Positions 24,129-32,960 of a DNA stretch of 64,000 nucleotides are shown one piece after another. Source of the stretch: Streptomyces lydicus (lineage in GTDB: Bacteria > Actinomycetota > Actinomycetes > Streptomycetales > Streptomycetaceae). Below the pieces are notes generated by a model. The model ran no database searches, was not told the DNA's origin, and saw only the letters and a list, made by a program, of their open reading frames with translations. The stretch's first letter is position 1. Each line of letters opens with the position of its first letter. Location of the stretch: the NCBI RefSeq assembly GCF_001729485.1, contig NZ_CP017157.1, forward strand, positions 1,674,001 to 1,738,000, in the 5' to 3' direction. The translations under genes and the position numbers were made by a program.

Positions 24129-24320
24129 GGTCACTGCTCCACGCTCCTGACGTACCCCACCCGCGTTCACCGGCGGGGTGGCCAACGAAGGTGCCGGGCC
24201 GTGGACACGCCACCTTCGCCCCTTCGGTGGGAGGGGGCCGAAGGGGCTGGAGGGGGTTGGTGTGGCGTGTTTGGGGTGTTGTTCGGGGTTGTGGGGGTGT
24301 GTAGGGTCGGTCCGAGGCAG

Positions 24321-24336
24321 ACTTGAACTTTCAAGT
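24321..24336. promoter_or_regulatory. ACTTGAA-n2-TTCAAGT palindrome upstream of the VOC gene
   Basis: ACTTGAACTTTCAAGT has perfect 7-bp arms. It lies 80 bp before the VOC start, in an AT-richer patch of an otherwise GC-rich promoter region. The form is that of a MarR, HxlR or TetR dimer operator. The regulator is not identifiable from this window. Confidence 0.55.
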
Positions 24337-24415
24337 AAATGCGCTCGGCCGGCGGGGGCGGTCGGGCGTGGGTGCCGCGGTCTCGGGCCGCGGCGGGAGA
24401 TCGGGGAGTGGATTC

Positions 24416-24916
24416 ATGGCTGTACGACGGCTCAACCATGCGGTGCTGTACGTCCGTGACGTGCCGCGGGCCATCGCCTTTTACACCGAGGCCCTGGGGC
24501 TCACGGTGGATGTGGAGATACCGGGGCGGGCGGCGTTCCTCAGCGCGCCAGGTTCCCTGAACGATCACGATCTGGGCCTGTTCGCGGTGGCGGCGGACGC
24601 GCCGGGGCCGGAGGCCGGGCGGGTCGGGCTCTACCACCTGGCCTGGGAGGTCGGCACACTCGGGGAGCTCGCGGCGGCGCACGAGCAGCTCGCCGGGCGC
24701 GGTGTTCTCGTCGGCACCACCGATCACCTCGTGTCCAAGTCGCTGTACGCCAAGGACCCCGACGGCAACGAGTTCGAGGTGATGTGGCGGGTGCCGAGGG
24801 AGGACTGGCCCGGCCCGGACGAGTCGGAGCGGCTGCGGCCCCTCGATCTGGCGGTGGCGCTCAAGCGCTGGGGGCCGGATCTGGTGACGGGGGCGGCAGC
24901 CGGTTCGGCCACCTGA
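24416..24916 (+). CDS. VOC-family (glyoxalase/dioxygenase-like) protein
   Basis: 166 residues. Two beta-alpha-beta-beta-beta modules are seen: LNHAVLYVRDVPRAIAFYTE...GLTVD at the start and GLYHLAWEVGTLGEL...KDPDGNEFEVMW later. Metal ligands expected are His8 (LNHAV), the His in LYHLAW and the Glu in NEFEV, a complete 2-His-1-Glu set. It is likely a metal-dependent extradiol dioxygenase or lyase; the substrate is unknown. A palindromic operator precedes it. Confidence 0.85.
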   Translation: MAVRRLNHAVLYVRDVPRAIAFYTEALGLTVDVEIPGRAAFLSAPGSLNDHDLGLFAVAADAPGPEAGRVGLYHLAWEVGTLGELAAAHEQLAGRGVLVGTTDHLVSKSLYAKDPDGNEFEVMWRVPREDWPGPDESERLRPLDLAVALKRWGPDLVTGAAAGSAT

Positions 24917-24977
24917 GGGGGAACGGAGGGGTGGTGGGGCGGCGGGGGAGCCGTATCGGGGGCCCGGTGCGGGTGTT

Positions 24978-26132
24978 TCAGGCGCTCGGGCTCCGGGGCT
25001 CCGCTTGCGCCGGCCGGGTCTGCGAAGACGTACGCTCCGCGCGTTCCGCCCAGCGCTTCTCGACGCCGGCCACCCGCCAGTACGTCAGTGCCGCCGCCCA
25101 GACCACCAGGAACAGGCCGACGATGATGAAGCCGACGTTGTCGAGGTCGAGGCCGGATATCCAGCCGGTCAGCGGGTCGCTGAGGCCGAGCTTGTCGTGC
25201 AGCACGGTCACCAGCTCGATCGTGCCGATGAAGAACGCCACCGCGATCGACAGGCCGGTGATGGTGAGGTTGTAGTAGACCTTGCGCACCGGGTTGGAGA
25301 ACGCCCACTGGTACGCGAAGTTCATGAAGGTGCCGTCGAGGGTGTCGAACAGGCTCATCCCGGCGGCGAAGAGCAGGGGCAGGCAGAGGATCGCGTACCA
25401 GGGGAGGCCGGCTGCCGCGCCGCTGCCCGCCATCACCATCAGGGTCACTTCGGTCGCGGTGTCGAAGCCGAGCCCGAAGAGGAAGCCGAGCGGGAACATC
25501 TGGCCGGGGCGGGAGATCGAGCGGGTGAACCGGCCCAGGAAGCGGTTCATGAAGCCCCGTGAATCGAGCCGCTGTTCCAGCTCGGCCTCGTCGTAGTGAC
25601 CGGCGCGCATGCCGCGGAACACCCGCCAGATACCGGTCAGGGCGATGAGGTTGAGGGCGGCGATGAGGTAGAGGAACGTCCCGGAGATCGTGGTACCGAT
25701 GGTGCCGAGGATCTGGTGGGTCCGGGATTCGTCGTTGAGCAGAATGCCGGCCAGCTGGGCACCGCCCGCCACGAGGGCGGCCATCACGACGACGATGCTG
25801 GAGTGCCCGAGCGCGAACCAGAAGCCCACCGACACCGGGCGCTTGCCGTCGGCCATCAGCTTGCGGGTGGTGTTGTCGATCGCGGCGATGTGGTCGGCGT
25901 CGAAGGCGTGCCGCATGCCGAGGGTGTACGCGGTGACACCGAGGCCGACGCCGAAAGCCTGGCTCCCGACGGAGTAGTGGTTCGGCACCACGAGCAGGAA
26001 GAGCACGCCGAAGGCGACGACGTGCAGTCCTGCTATGACGCCCATCAGGCCCACGGTGCGGAGGGTGTCCTGCCGTCGCCAGCGGAAGCCGACGGTGGCA
26101 GGGGTGTTCGGGGTATCGGTGGACAGGGCCAT
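24978..26132 (-). CDS. NiCoT nickel/cobalt transporter (HoxN/NixA family)
   Basis: 384 residues from ATG 26132 (MALSTDT). The family signature RHAFDADHIAAIDNTTR is present, followed by GFWFALGHSSIVV and LGFDTATEV, which together line the metal path; about eight membrane spans. It takes up Ni2+ or Co2+ across the cytoplasmic membrane. A cobalamin riboswitch lies 44 bp upstream, so cobalt for vitamin B12 synthesis is the likely substrate and expression should fall when cobalamin is plentiful. Confidence 0.93.
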   Translation of the reverse strand: MALSTDTPNTPATVGFRWRRQDTLRTVGLMGVIAGLHVVAFGVLFLLVVPNHYSVGSQAFGVGLGVTAYTLGMRHAFDADHIAAIDNTTRKLMADGKRPVSVGFWFALGHSSIVVVMAALVAGGAQLAGILLNDESRTHQILGTIGTTISGTFLYLIAALNLIALTGIWRVFRGMRAGHYDEAELEQRLDSRGFMNRFLGRFTRSISRPGQMFPLGFLFGLGFDTATEVTLMVMAGSGAAAGLPWYAILCLPLLFAAGMSLFDTLDGTFMNFAYQWAFSNPVRKVYYNLTITGLSIAVAFFIGTIELVTVLHDKLGLSDPLTGWISGLDLDNVGFIIVGLFLVVWAAALTYWRVAGVEKRWAERAERTSSQTRPAQAEPRSPSA

Positions 26133-26175
26133 CCGGCAGTCACGCTCCAGCACCTCGTGGAATCAGTTCGTGAGA

Positions 26176-26372
26176 TGCCGTGGCCGGTCTCCTGGCTTAC
26201 GGGTACACGCGTCCGCCCTCGCCTTCCCGGCCGCAGGCTGCGGTCAGTGGCGCCGTACGCGCGGGCGCGTACGGAAAAGGGCTGGAAACTCCCCGATCAC
26301 AGTGGCGAGGGCCGCTCCGGCCTGGGACCACAAGGTCCGTCACCGGTCTTCCCGAACACCACGGCCCGGCCA
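26176..26372 (-). promoter_or_regulatory. cobalamin riboswitch
   Basis: On the minus strand the conserved blocks appear in order: GGGAAGACCGGTGACGG, a paired CGGACCTTGTGGTCC stem, the GCCACTGTGATCGGGGAG block, and the 3' B12 box AAGCCAGGAGACCGGCC (plus-strand positions about 26184-26200). Spacing of about 190 nt fits a full aptamer. It ends 44 bp before the NiCoT gene and would repress it when adenosylcobalamin is bound. Confidence 0.9.
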
Positions 26373-26469
26373 CTCTAGCTGCCCATGCGTCCGCGTGGGG
26401 TGCTGGCCTCCGGCCCGAGCTGCGCGGACCTACGGGCGAACCGGGCTGCGCGAAGGCGTTTCAGCCAGG

Positions 26470-27318
26470 TCAGTAGTCCAAGGAGGAGAGGAAGGCGTGC
26501 AGTTCGTGGTCGTAGAGCGGGGTGTTCTCCAGGTTGACCATGTGGCCCGCTCCCGGTATGCGAACTCTTCGGGCGCCGGGGACGGTCAGGGCTATCGCAT
26601 GGGCGTTGGCGGAGATGTCCGTACTGTCCAGGTCGCCGTCGAACACGACCGTCGGCACCCGTATCTCACCCAGGCGGTCCGCGGCCCCGACTTCGAGCGG
26701 CATGCCGGCGCCGAGCCCGTCCGCGTGCACCTCCACATTGGCCATGGCGGAGGCCCGCATCCGCTCGCGCAATCCCGGGTGCACGGCGGAAGGGGCGCGA
26801 TGCGGTCCGTCCACCCACATCCTCAGGAAGTGCTCGACATAGCGCTCCGCGCCGTCCGGTGCCCCGATGGCCGCCACCTGTTCCTTGATGTGCTCCAGGA
26901 TGAAGGGGTCGGTGAAGGGGCGGCCGCTGATCCCGGGGGCGGCGAGCGCGAGGGCCGTCACCCGGTCCGGGTGGGCTATGGCGGCGTCGATTGCGACCCG
27001 CGAACCGTGTGAGAGGCCGACGAGGACGGCGCGCGGGACGTCGAGCGCGTCGAGGAGCGCGCACAGGTCGTCGTGGTTGGCGTAGTCACCGGCAACGGTG
27101 GAGGACAGGCCGTGGCCGCGGGAGTCGTAGCGGATCGCGCGGAGGCCGGAGTTCACCAGCCAGCTGAACTGCTCGTCCCACATGTGCTGGTCGAGCATGC
27201 CGCCGTGCAGCAGTACCACCGCGGGGCCCGAGCCGGCCGTCTCGTAGAACAGCTCGCCGTCGTCGATCGGCACGAGACCGTTGTCGATCTCGGACCAGGC
27301 GGTGATCGCTCGGGTCAT
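26470..27318 (-). CDS. alpha/beta hydrolase
   Basis: 282 residues. Oxyanion region VVLLHGGMLD, nucleophile elbow GLSHGS with Ser103, acid in FDGDLDSTD (probably Asp231), and His259 in GAGHMVN form a full catalytic triad. A cap of about 70 residues separates the core halves. Similar to small esterases, lactonases or haloperoxidase-like hydrolases; substrate unknown. It has no signal peptide and is cytoplasmic. It follows the MarR gene on the same strand and may be controlled by it. Confidence 0.88.
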   Translation of the reverse strand: MTRAITAWSEIDNGLVPIDDGELFYETAGSGPAVVLLHGGMLDQHMWDEQFSWLVNSGLRAIRYDSRGHGLSSTVAGDYANHDDLCALLDALDVPRAVLVGLSHGSRVAIDAAIAHPDRVTALALAAPGISGRPFTDPFILEHIKEQVAAIGAPDGAERYVEHFLRMWVDGPHRAPSAVHPGLRERMRASAMANVEVHADGLGAGMPLEVGAADRLGEIRVPTVVFDGDLDSTDISANAHAIALTVPGARRVRIPGAGHMVNLENTPLYDHELHAFLSSLDY

Positions 27319-27425
27319 TCTCCCTACCGTCCTTTGCGTGGGCGATGCGGTGGTGTGGTGGGTGTTGCGACGAAACCGGTCTGCATGACCAGGGCTTCGC
27401 GATTGTCTCTTACCTCTGGCTTGGC

Positions 27426-28028
27426 TCATACGTCGCCGTTGTGGGCGTTGGCGACTTTGGTCTCGTGAGGGTGGCTAGGCGTATGAGTATCGCGATTGCC
27501 GTGAGTGTCGGTTTCCTCCGGTGGAACGCGTGGGCCGTTCGCAAGGTGCCGGAATTCCTCGCCGAGTCGGTCGAGTACGTGCAGCGCGGTGCGGATGTCC
27601 GCCGCGGGGAGGTCCGCCAGGCGCTGCCGCAGCTCCGCCGCCTCGAACTCCTGGATGCCGCGTATCGCTGCCGCGCCCTGGGTGGTGAGCTCGATCAGGG
27701 ACGAGCGGCGGTGGGCGGGATTGGGGGCGGTCACGACCAGGTTCAGTTCCATGGCGTGGTTCACCCAGCGCTGCACGGGCTGGCGGTCCAGGCCCATCGA
27801 GCGCGCCAACTGCGGCACCGTGCGCGGGCCTTCGTTGTGCAGGGCGTCCAGCAGGGCGTGCTCGCCGGCGGTCATGCCGGTGCCCGTGTCCTTCAGTTCG
27901 CGTTCCACTGCGCGGACGACCGTGCGGTGCAGGGGCCACAGGCGCCGGATGACGTCGTACAGCAACGCCTCGGCGGGTGCGGCTTCCCCGGCGTCGTGTT
28001 CCCCGGAAGCCGGTGCGGTGTCGGTCAT
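27426..28028 (-). CDS. MarR-family transcriptional regulator
   Basis: 200 residues. The winged helix-turn-helix spans about 40-140: MTAGEHALLDALHNEGPRTV, LARSMGLDRQPVQRWVNHAM, and wing PNPAHRRSSLIELT. The last 30 residues are polar and His rich. Two copies of GATGACACTGATGATGTC lie directly before the start, probably its own operator. The downstream alpha/beta hydrolase is the likely target. Confidence 0.88.
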   Translation of the reverse strand: MTDTAPASGEHDAGEAAPAEALLYDVIRRLWPLHRTVVRAVERELKDTGTGMTAGEHALLDALHNEGPRTVPQLARSMGLDRQPVQRWVNHAMELNLVVTAPNPAHRRSSLIELTTQGAAAIRGIQEFEAAELRQRLADLPAADIRTALHVLDRLGEEFRHLANGPRVPPEETDTHGNRDTHTPSHPHETKVANAHNGDV

Positions 28029-28043
28029 GGTTGAGTCCCCCTC

Positions 28044-28081
28044 GATGACACTGATGATGTCAGGATGACACTGATGATGTC
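28044..28081. promoter_or_regulatory. two 18-bp direct repeats before the MarR gene
   Basis: GATGACACTGATGATGTC at 28044-28061 and again at 28064-28081, spaced exactly 20 bp (two helical turns). Each copy has an imperfect GACA...TGTC dyad. They sit 16 bp from the start codon, where bound repressor would block transcription. Likely autoregulatory operators. Confidence 0.6.
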
Positions 28082-28245
28082 GTTTGGGAAGGGGCTCTGT
28101 GCGGAATGAAGTTGAGGGAGGTTGAGAGGGCGGGGAAGGGGCTCCGCGCGGAAGGAAGCGGAAGGGAGCTGAAGGAAGCTGACGTGGCGCGAGGGGCGCG
28201 ACGCGAGGCGCGAGGCGCGAGGTGCGAGGAAAGGCGGGACGGCTG

Positions 28246-28611
28246 ATGAAGGTCGGTTTGCTGCGGGCGGTCGGGGTGGCCACGGCGGTGTACGGGGTGG
28301 CGGTGACGGCGGTGCCCGACCTGTTGGCGCGGCCGTCGGGGCTGGTGGACGGCAAGGGGCGGAGCGCGCGGGCGACCCGGACGTCTCTGCGCCCGCTGGC
28401 CTGGCGGGACGCGGCGAGCGGGTTGGTGCTGGCGCTGGCGCCCGAAGGCCCGGCGTTGCGGACCGCCGCCTATGTGCGGATCGCGGCGGATTTCGGGGAC
28501 GCCGTACTGCTCAGCGCGACGCTGCCGGGGCGCGACCGGCGGCTGAAGGCTGCGGCGGTGTCCGTGGGGTGGGGCGCGTTGTCGGTGGTGGGGCTGCTGG
28601 CGGGCGAGTGA
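28246..28611 (+). CDS. small membrane protein (DUF4267-like)
   Basis: 121 residues beginning MKVGLLRAVGVATAVYGVAV. Hydrophobic segments lie at about 5-22, 55-72 and 98-118. The WRDAASGLVLALAP segment and overall size recall DUF4267-type membrane proteins. The upstream 28180-28230 region is a run of CGAGGCG repeats. Function unknown. Confidence 0.55.
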   Translation: MKVGLLRAVGVATAVYGVAVTAVPDLLARPSGLVDGKGRSARATRTSLRPLAWRDAASGLVLALAPEGPALRTAAYVRIAADFGDAVLLSATLPGRDRRLKAAAVSVGWGALSVVGLLAGE

Positions 28612-28660
28612 GCGACGTGCGGAGGGGCGGCGGCCGGCGTAGGCGGTAGGCGGTGGGTGG

Positions 28661-29317
28661 TCATGGGGTCAGCGGGGGTGGGGCCTGGTCGGGGGTGAAG
28701 GTGATGACGAGGTCGGCGCGGTCGCGGGTGGCCGCCACGAGGCGGGCGTTGGCCTCGTCCGAGGTGAGGACGAAGCGCTCGGCGTCGGTGCGCGGGCGCC
28801 CGAAGCGTTCATGGCGGTCGACCAGGCGACGGACGCGTTCCGGGGTGTCCAGCTCCACGTACCAGATCTCGTCGAGCAGGGCGCGTAGCCGGGACCAGGG
28901 GGTGGAGTCGAGGAGGAGGTAATTGCCCTCGGTGACGATCAGTGGGATGTGGGGTGCCACGGGGATGCTGCCGGCGACCGGCTCCTCGATGCGGCGGTCG
29001 AAGGCCGGGGCGTAGACGGCGGTGTCCGGCTCGGGGGAGCGCAGGCGCGTCAGCAGGGCCGCGTAGCCGGCCGGGTCGAAGGTGTCGGGCGCGCCCTTGC
29101 GGTCCGTGCGTCCGAGGCGACGCAACTCCGTTTCGGCGAGATGGAAGCCGTCCATCGGGACGAGTGCCGCCCGCCCGGCCAGCTCCGCCACCAGGTGGGC
29201 GGCGAGGGTCGACTTGCCGGCGCCGGGCGGGCCGGTGATCCCGAGCAGTCGGCGCCGGCCGGGAGTCGCACGGTCGGCGAGCCGGCGGGCGCGGGCGAGG
29301 AGGTACCGGGGATCCAT
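28661..29317 (-). CDS. nucleoside/uridine-kinase-like P-loop protein
   Basis: 218 residues. Walker A GPPGAGKS at about 29-36, VPMDGFHLAETEL (substrate Asp), VTEGNYLLLDSTPW and the lid VDRHERFGRPR follow the phosphoribulokinase/uridine kinase order. Proteins of this kind phosphorylate nucleosides, pantothenate or fructose; the substrate is not evident. Its 5' flank is a tandem repeat. Confidence 0.85.
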   Translation of the reverse strand: MDPRYLLARARRLADRATPGRRRLLGITGPPGAGKSTLAAHLVAELAGRAALVPMDGFHLAETELRRLGRTDRKGAPDTFDPAGYAALLTRLRSPEPDTAVYAPAFDRRIEEPVAGSIPVAPHIPLIVTEGNYLLLDSTPWSRLRALLDEIWYVELDTPERVRRLVDRHERFGRPRTDAERFVLTSDEANARLVAATRDRADLVITFTPDQAPPPLTP

Positions 29318-29329
29318 GGTGGGTCCATG

Positions 29330-29435
29330 GTGCCGGATGGGTGGGTTCATGGCTCCCGGTGGGCGGGTTCATGGCGCCCGGTGGGTGGGTTCGTGGCTCC
29401 CGGTGGGTGGGTTCATGGCGCCCGATTGGTGGGGG
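29330..29435. repeat. 24-bp tandem repeat (about four copies)
   Basis: Four adjoining near-copies of GGTGGGYGGGTTCATGGCGC, alternating CTCCC and GCCC ends. The gap 29318-29742 between the kinase start and the cupin end has this repeat and a following GT/GGC-rich stretch with no gene. The repeat runs straight into the kinase start, so kinase translation could be affected by copy number. Confidence 0.6.
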
Positions 29436-29742
29436 TGGTGGCTGGTGTTGGTGTGGCGGCGGGTGGTGGTAGCGGCGGTGGCGGTGGCGGTGGTGGTGGG
29501 GATGGGGGAGGGGGAGGGGGTGCACCTCGGCTGCTGTGAAGTGCCCTGCCGCTGGGGCTGCGCCGGGGCTCGTGAGGCGGTGTTGAGGCGGGTGTTGCTG
29601 GGTGCGTGCGGTGTGGTTGCCTGCGCCGTGGCTTGTTCGGGGGTGCCCGTCCTGGAGCTGACCGGGGTGCTCGTCCTGGGGCTCACGGGGACGGGGGTGG
29701 AGTGGTGTGCCCGGTGTTGTTGTCGATGCCGTATGGCATGCC

Positions 29743-30252
29743 TTATCGCACGCCGTATTGCATGCCGTGCTTTGCGCCGATCTCGTTGAGCCGGTCGTGG
29801 TCGGGGTGGCCGTCCTTCATGACGACCGGGCCGGCTTCGAACATGTCCTCCATGAACTCGTCCCAGCCGCCCGGCGAGGAGATCTGAAGGCAGCGGGCGG
29901 GCGGCTGGGAGGCGTTGCGCAGGGCGTGCGGGACGCCGTGCGGCAGCAGGACGCACATGCCCGGTGTCAGGCGGTGGGTCAGGCCGTCGATGTCGGCCTC
30001 CATCTCGCCTTCCAGGACGTAGACGAATTCATCGGCGTGGTGGTGGATGTGCGGCGGGATGTCGATGTCGAGCCGGTTCTCCAGGATGGCGAGCCGGCCT
30101 TCGGTGTCGGCGGTGCGGGCCTTGACGTCGAGGCCGGGCGGAAGGGGTACGCGGCCGGGCCGGCGCTCGCCGGGCCGCAGCACGAGGAAGCGTTCCCGGC
30201 CTTGGGGGAGCGGTATCGGCCCTGGTGTGGGGGTGGGTTGGGGCTGCGACAT
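29743..30252 (-). CDS. cupin-domain protein
   Basis: 169 residues. Cupin motif 1 is IPPHIHHHADEFVYVLEGEME (metal ligands in HIHHHADE) and motif 2 is PGMCVLLPHGVPHALRN. A single bicupin-like barrel of small-enzyme size, likely metal binding. Substrate unknown. It is divergent from the TetR gene, with a palindrome between them, so TetR probably represses it. Confidence 0.85.
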   Translation of the reverse strand: MSQPQPTPTPGPIPLPQGRERFLVLRPGERRPGRVPLPPGLDVKARTADTEGRLAILENRLDIDIPPHIHHHADEFVYVLEGEMEADIDGLTHRLTPGMCVLLPHGVPHALRNASQPPARCLQISSPGGWDEFMEDMFEAGPVVMKDGHPDHDRLNEIGAKHGMQYGVR

Positions 30253-30311
30253 GGTGATCGTGTCCTCTTCGAGGCGCCGGTGCGGCGGAAGTGGAAGAGC
30301 TGAAACGAATG

Positions 30312-30338
30312 AAACGGAACTGGAATCCGATTCCGTTT
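30312..30338. promoter_or_regulatory. nested palindrome between the cupin and tetR genes
   Basis: Outer arms AAACGGAA (30312-30319) and TTCCGTTT (30331-30338) enclose GGAATCCGATTCC, itself a perfect dyad around CCG (30322-30334). It lies in the divergent promoter. Probable TetR operator controlling both genes. Confidence 0.65.
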
Positions 30339-30362
30339 AACCGTAGCAGTAGCATCGACGAT

Positions 30363-30956
30363 GTGGCACCCTCTTCGACCTCTTCGACCTCCTCGAGCCC
30401 TTCCGGTTCCCGGCGCCGACCGCGCGCCGACGCCGAGCGCAACCGCACCCGTGTACTGGACGCCGCGCGGGAGGTGTTCCGTGCGCGGGGGGACGAGGCG
30501 CAGATGCCCGAGGTGGCCCGCGCGGCGGGGGTGGGTATCGGGACGGTCTACCGGCATTTCCCCAGCAGGGCGGCGCTGATCGCGGCGGTGGGCGAGCAAC
30601 GCCAGGCGGAGATCGTGGAGTTCGGACGCAGCCGCTGTCTGCCGAGCGCGAGGGCCACTGACGGGTTGGCCGCGTATCTGGAGCACATCGGTGAGGTGCT
30701 GGATGCCGAGCGCGGGTTGTCCGCGTCCATCGAGGCGGCCTTCGGGTCCACCGAGCCGACCGGTGAGGGCCGGGCCCGGGCCGAGGACATCGCGAGCCAG
30801 CTGCTCGCCCGCGCCAAGGAGGAGGGCACGGTACGGGAGGACGCCGAGGTCGGTGATGTGGTGATGATCGTGTGCGGGCTGGCGGCGGTGATCCGGTACG
30901 ACGCCGGTGACTGGCGCCGCTATGTGCGCAACGCGTGTGCGGGGCTGCGGTCCTGA
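30363..30956 (+). CDS. TetR/AcrR-family regulator
   Basis: 197 residues from GTG 30363. The in-frame ATG at 30291 would place the operator inside the coding region, so I prefer GTG. The HTH is NRTRVLDAAREVFRARG...MPEVARAAGVGIGTVYRHFP, near-consensus for TetR. The C-terminal ligand domain includes ASIEAAFGSTEPTGEGRARA. It is divergent from the cupin gene with the nested palindrome between them. Confidence 0.88.
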   Translation: MAPSSTSSTSSSPSGSRRRPRADAERNRTRVLDAAREVFRARGDEAQMPEVARAAGVGIGTVYRHFPSRAALIAAVGEQRQAEIVEFGRSRCLPSARATDGLAAYLEHIGEVLDAERGLSASIEAAFGSTEPTGEGRARAEDIASQLLARAKEEGTVREDAEVGDVVMIVCGLAAVIRYDAGDWRRYVRNACAGLRS

Positions 30957-31199
30957 GGGATTCCGGGCTGCGGTCCTGAGGGATGCCGGTCCCTGGATCC
31001 TGCCCCCGCCTCTGGAGCCTCCCCGGCCCCTGGCACCTGCCCGATTCCCGGGCCCTGCCCGGTCTCTGACCCGCCCGGCCGCCGGTCCCTGTCTGGCGCT
31101 TGAGCGGAGTGGGATCACCGGTCGGTTACCGGCCTGAGCTCCGAGCCGCTACCCGCCCGTGAGGTCAGCCGGCCACCGCCCCTTGGCGGTTCCCGGTCC

Positions 31200-31410
31200 C
31201 GGCCTTTGCCCGTCACAAGAAGGCTGCCCGTCACTGGACAGCTGCCGATCGCTGGAGGGCTGCCCGTTACGGGAGGGCCGGGTCACGGGAAGGCTGCCCG
31301 TCACGGAAGAGCCGGGTCACGGGAGGGCTGACCGTCACCGGAGAGCTGACCGTCACCGGCGGTTTGTCCGTAGCGGGAGGGCACCCGTCGCTGGAGGGCT
31401 CCCGGTTTCG
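31200..31410. repeat. degenerate tandem repeats of GGCTGCCCGTCACGGGA type
   Basis: About ten imperfect units of 16-22 bp such as GGAGGGCTGCCCGTTACGGG and GGCTGACCGTCACCGGAGAG. The gap 30957-31418 between the TetR and methyltransferase genes has no gene; its first part is proline-codon-like CCCTGGACCC sequence. A minisatellite, with no spacer regularity that would suggest CRISPR. Confidence 0.55.
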
Positions 31411-31418
31411 TCAGGGGT

Positions 31419-32678
31419 CTATCCGTCGCTTGTGTGCTGAGGGTCTGCCAGGCACAGGCGCCACAAGGAGGTGACCTCGGCGGCGCGGGCCACGTGGAGG
31501 GGGTCGGAGGTGTCGCGGGCGCGGGGGTGGCGCGGGGTGATGTCGAGCCGGCCGAGGACCGTGAGGCCGGACGTGGCGAAGGCGTCGAGGAGTTCGGCGT
31601 GTGGGCGCAGGCCGAGGTGCTCCGCCAGGTCGGAGAGGATCAGCCAGCCCTCGCCGTCCGGCGTGAGATGGTCCGCGAGCCCCTTCAGGAAGCCGTGCAG
31701 CATCTGATTGCCCGGGTCGTAGACCGCGCGCTCCACGGGGGAGGTCGGTTTGGCCGGTACCCACGGAGGGTTGCAGACGACCAGGGGGGCGCGCCCGGCC
31801 GGGAACAGATCGGCCTCGACCACCTCCACCTGGCCGGCGACGCCCAGCCGTTCGGTGTTCTCGCGGGCGCAGGCCAGCGCGCGCGGATCCTGGTCGGTGG
31901 CCACGATGCGGCGCACGCCTCGCCGGGCGAGCACCGAGGCCAGCACGCCGGTGCCGGTGCCGATGTCGAAGGCGAGCTCCTGGGAGGGCAACGGCGCCTC
32001 GGCGACCAGGTCGACGTACTCGCCGCGGGCGGGCGAGAAGACGCCGTAGTGCGGGTGGATCCGGTCGCCGCCCAGCGCGGGGATCTCCACGCCCTTCCGC
32101 CGCCACTCGTTGGCGCCGATGAGGGCGAGGAGTTCGCGCAGCGAGACGAGGGAGGCGGTGGCCGCGGCCGGACCCTCGACGGTGTCCGCGCCCCCTTCCG
32201 CGCCGGACTGCGGCGTGGCCGTGGCCGTGCCCGTGGCCGTGGGTGTCGGCGTGGGCGTCGGGTCGGGCTGCGCCGGGCCGTACGCCCTGGTGCAGGCTTC
32301 CCGTACGTCAGGGGCGCGGTGCAGCGGGACGCCGTAGTCCGCGTCGAGCGGGACCAGCAACATGCCCAGGATGCGGGCACGGTGGTTCTGCGCGGCGCGG
32401 TGCACGTGGAACGCCTGGGTGACGTCGGCGGGCGGTGCCTTGCGCGGCCGGCGGTCGATGCGGCGGGCCATCGCCGTCAGCAGCTGCCGGGCGTTGTGGA
32501 AGTCGCCGCGCCACAGCAAGGCGGTGCCCTCGCAGGCGAGCTTGTACGCCTCGTCGGCCCGGGTACGGTCGTCCGCGACGGCGATCCGGCGGGGCGGCGG
32601 GGAGCCGTTCTCCGAGCGCCAGCGGGCGGAGCGCGGCCGGTCGGCCTCGGTCCATTCGACGACCGGTGGTTGGTTCAC
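31419..32678 (-). CDS. class I SAM-dependent methyltransferase (NPPY-type)
   Basis: 419 residues. SAM motif I is FDIGTGTGVLASVL at 237-250, with acidic TDQDPRAL after it. The N-methyltransferase catalytic motif is NPPW at 303-306. This signature is shared by HemK/PrmC-type glutamine methyltransferases and RNA or DNA amino-methyltransferases. The N-terminal 130 residues are helical, then a Thr/Pro/Ala linker (about 138-172). Target unknown; an rRNA, tRNA or release-factor substrate is most plausible. Confidence 0.85.
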   Translation of the reverse strand: MNQPPVVEWTEADRPRSARWRSENGSPPPRRIAVADDRTRADEAYKLACEGTALLWRGDFHNARQLLTAMARRIDRRPRKAPPADVTQAFHVHRAAQNHRARILGMLLVPLDADYGVPLHRAPDVREACTRAYGPAQPDPTPTPTPTATGTATATPQSGAEGGADTVEGPAAATASLVSLRELLALIGANEWRRKGVEIPALGGDRIHPHYGVFSPARGEYVDLVAEAPLPSQELAFDIGTGTGVLASVLARRGVRRIVATDQDPRALACARENTERLGVAGQVEVVEADLFPAGRAPLVVCNPPWVPAKPTSPVERAVYDPGNQMLHGFLKGLADHLTPDGEGWLILSDLAEHLGLRPHAELLDAFATSGLTVLGRLDITPRHPRARDTSDPLHVARAAEVTSLWRLCLADPQHTSDG

Positions 32679-32960
32679 CGCTGTGTGCCTCGCGTCCGTG
32701 GTTCGGGCCCCTCCCGTGGGTGCCGCTGCGGTGCGGCGTACGGCCTGCCTCGGAGGCGCGGTGAGGCGCTCGCGGGCGGCGGTGGGCGGGGCGGTGTGAC
32801 GGTCGACTTTACTCCGTGCCGGCTGCGCTCCGCCGAGGCGTCGGGGCTGGTCGGAGCGCAGCCGCTCCCGAGTACGAGGCCCGGGCCGTGCCGGTCGGTG
32901 GGTCGTGCGACGCCCGGGTCGTACCGGCCGGGGGGCCTAACGGCGTCCCGGTCGTGCCGG

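Noticed and set aside
31200..31410. CRISPR array
   Set aside because: Repeats are adjacent and degenerate with no unique spacers of constant length, and no cas genes are in the window.
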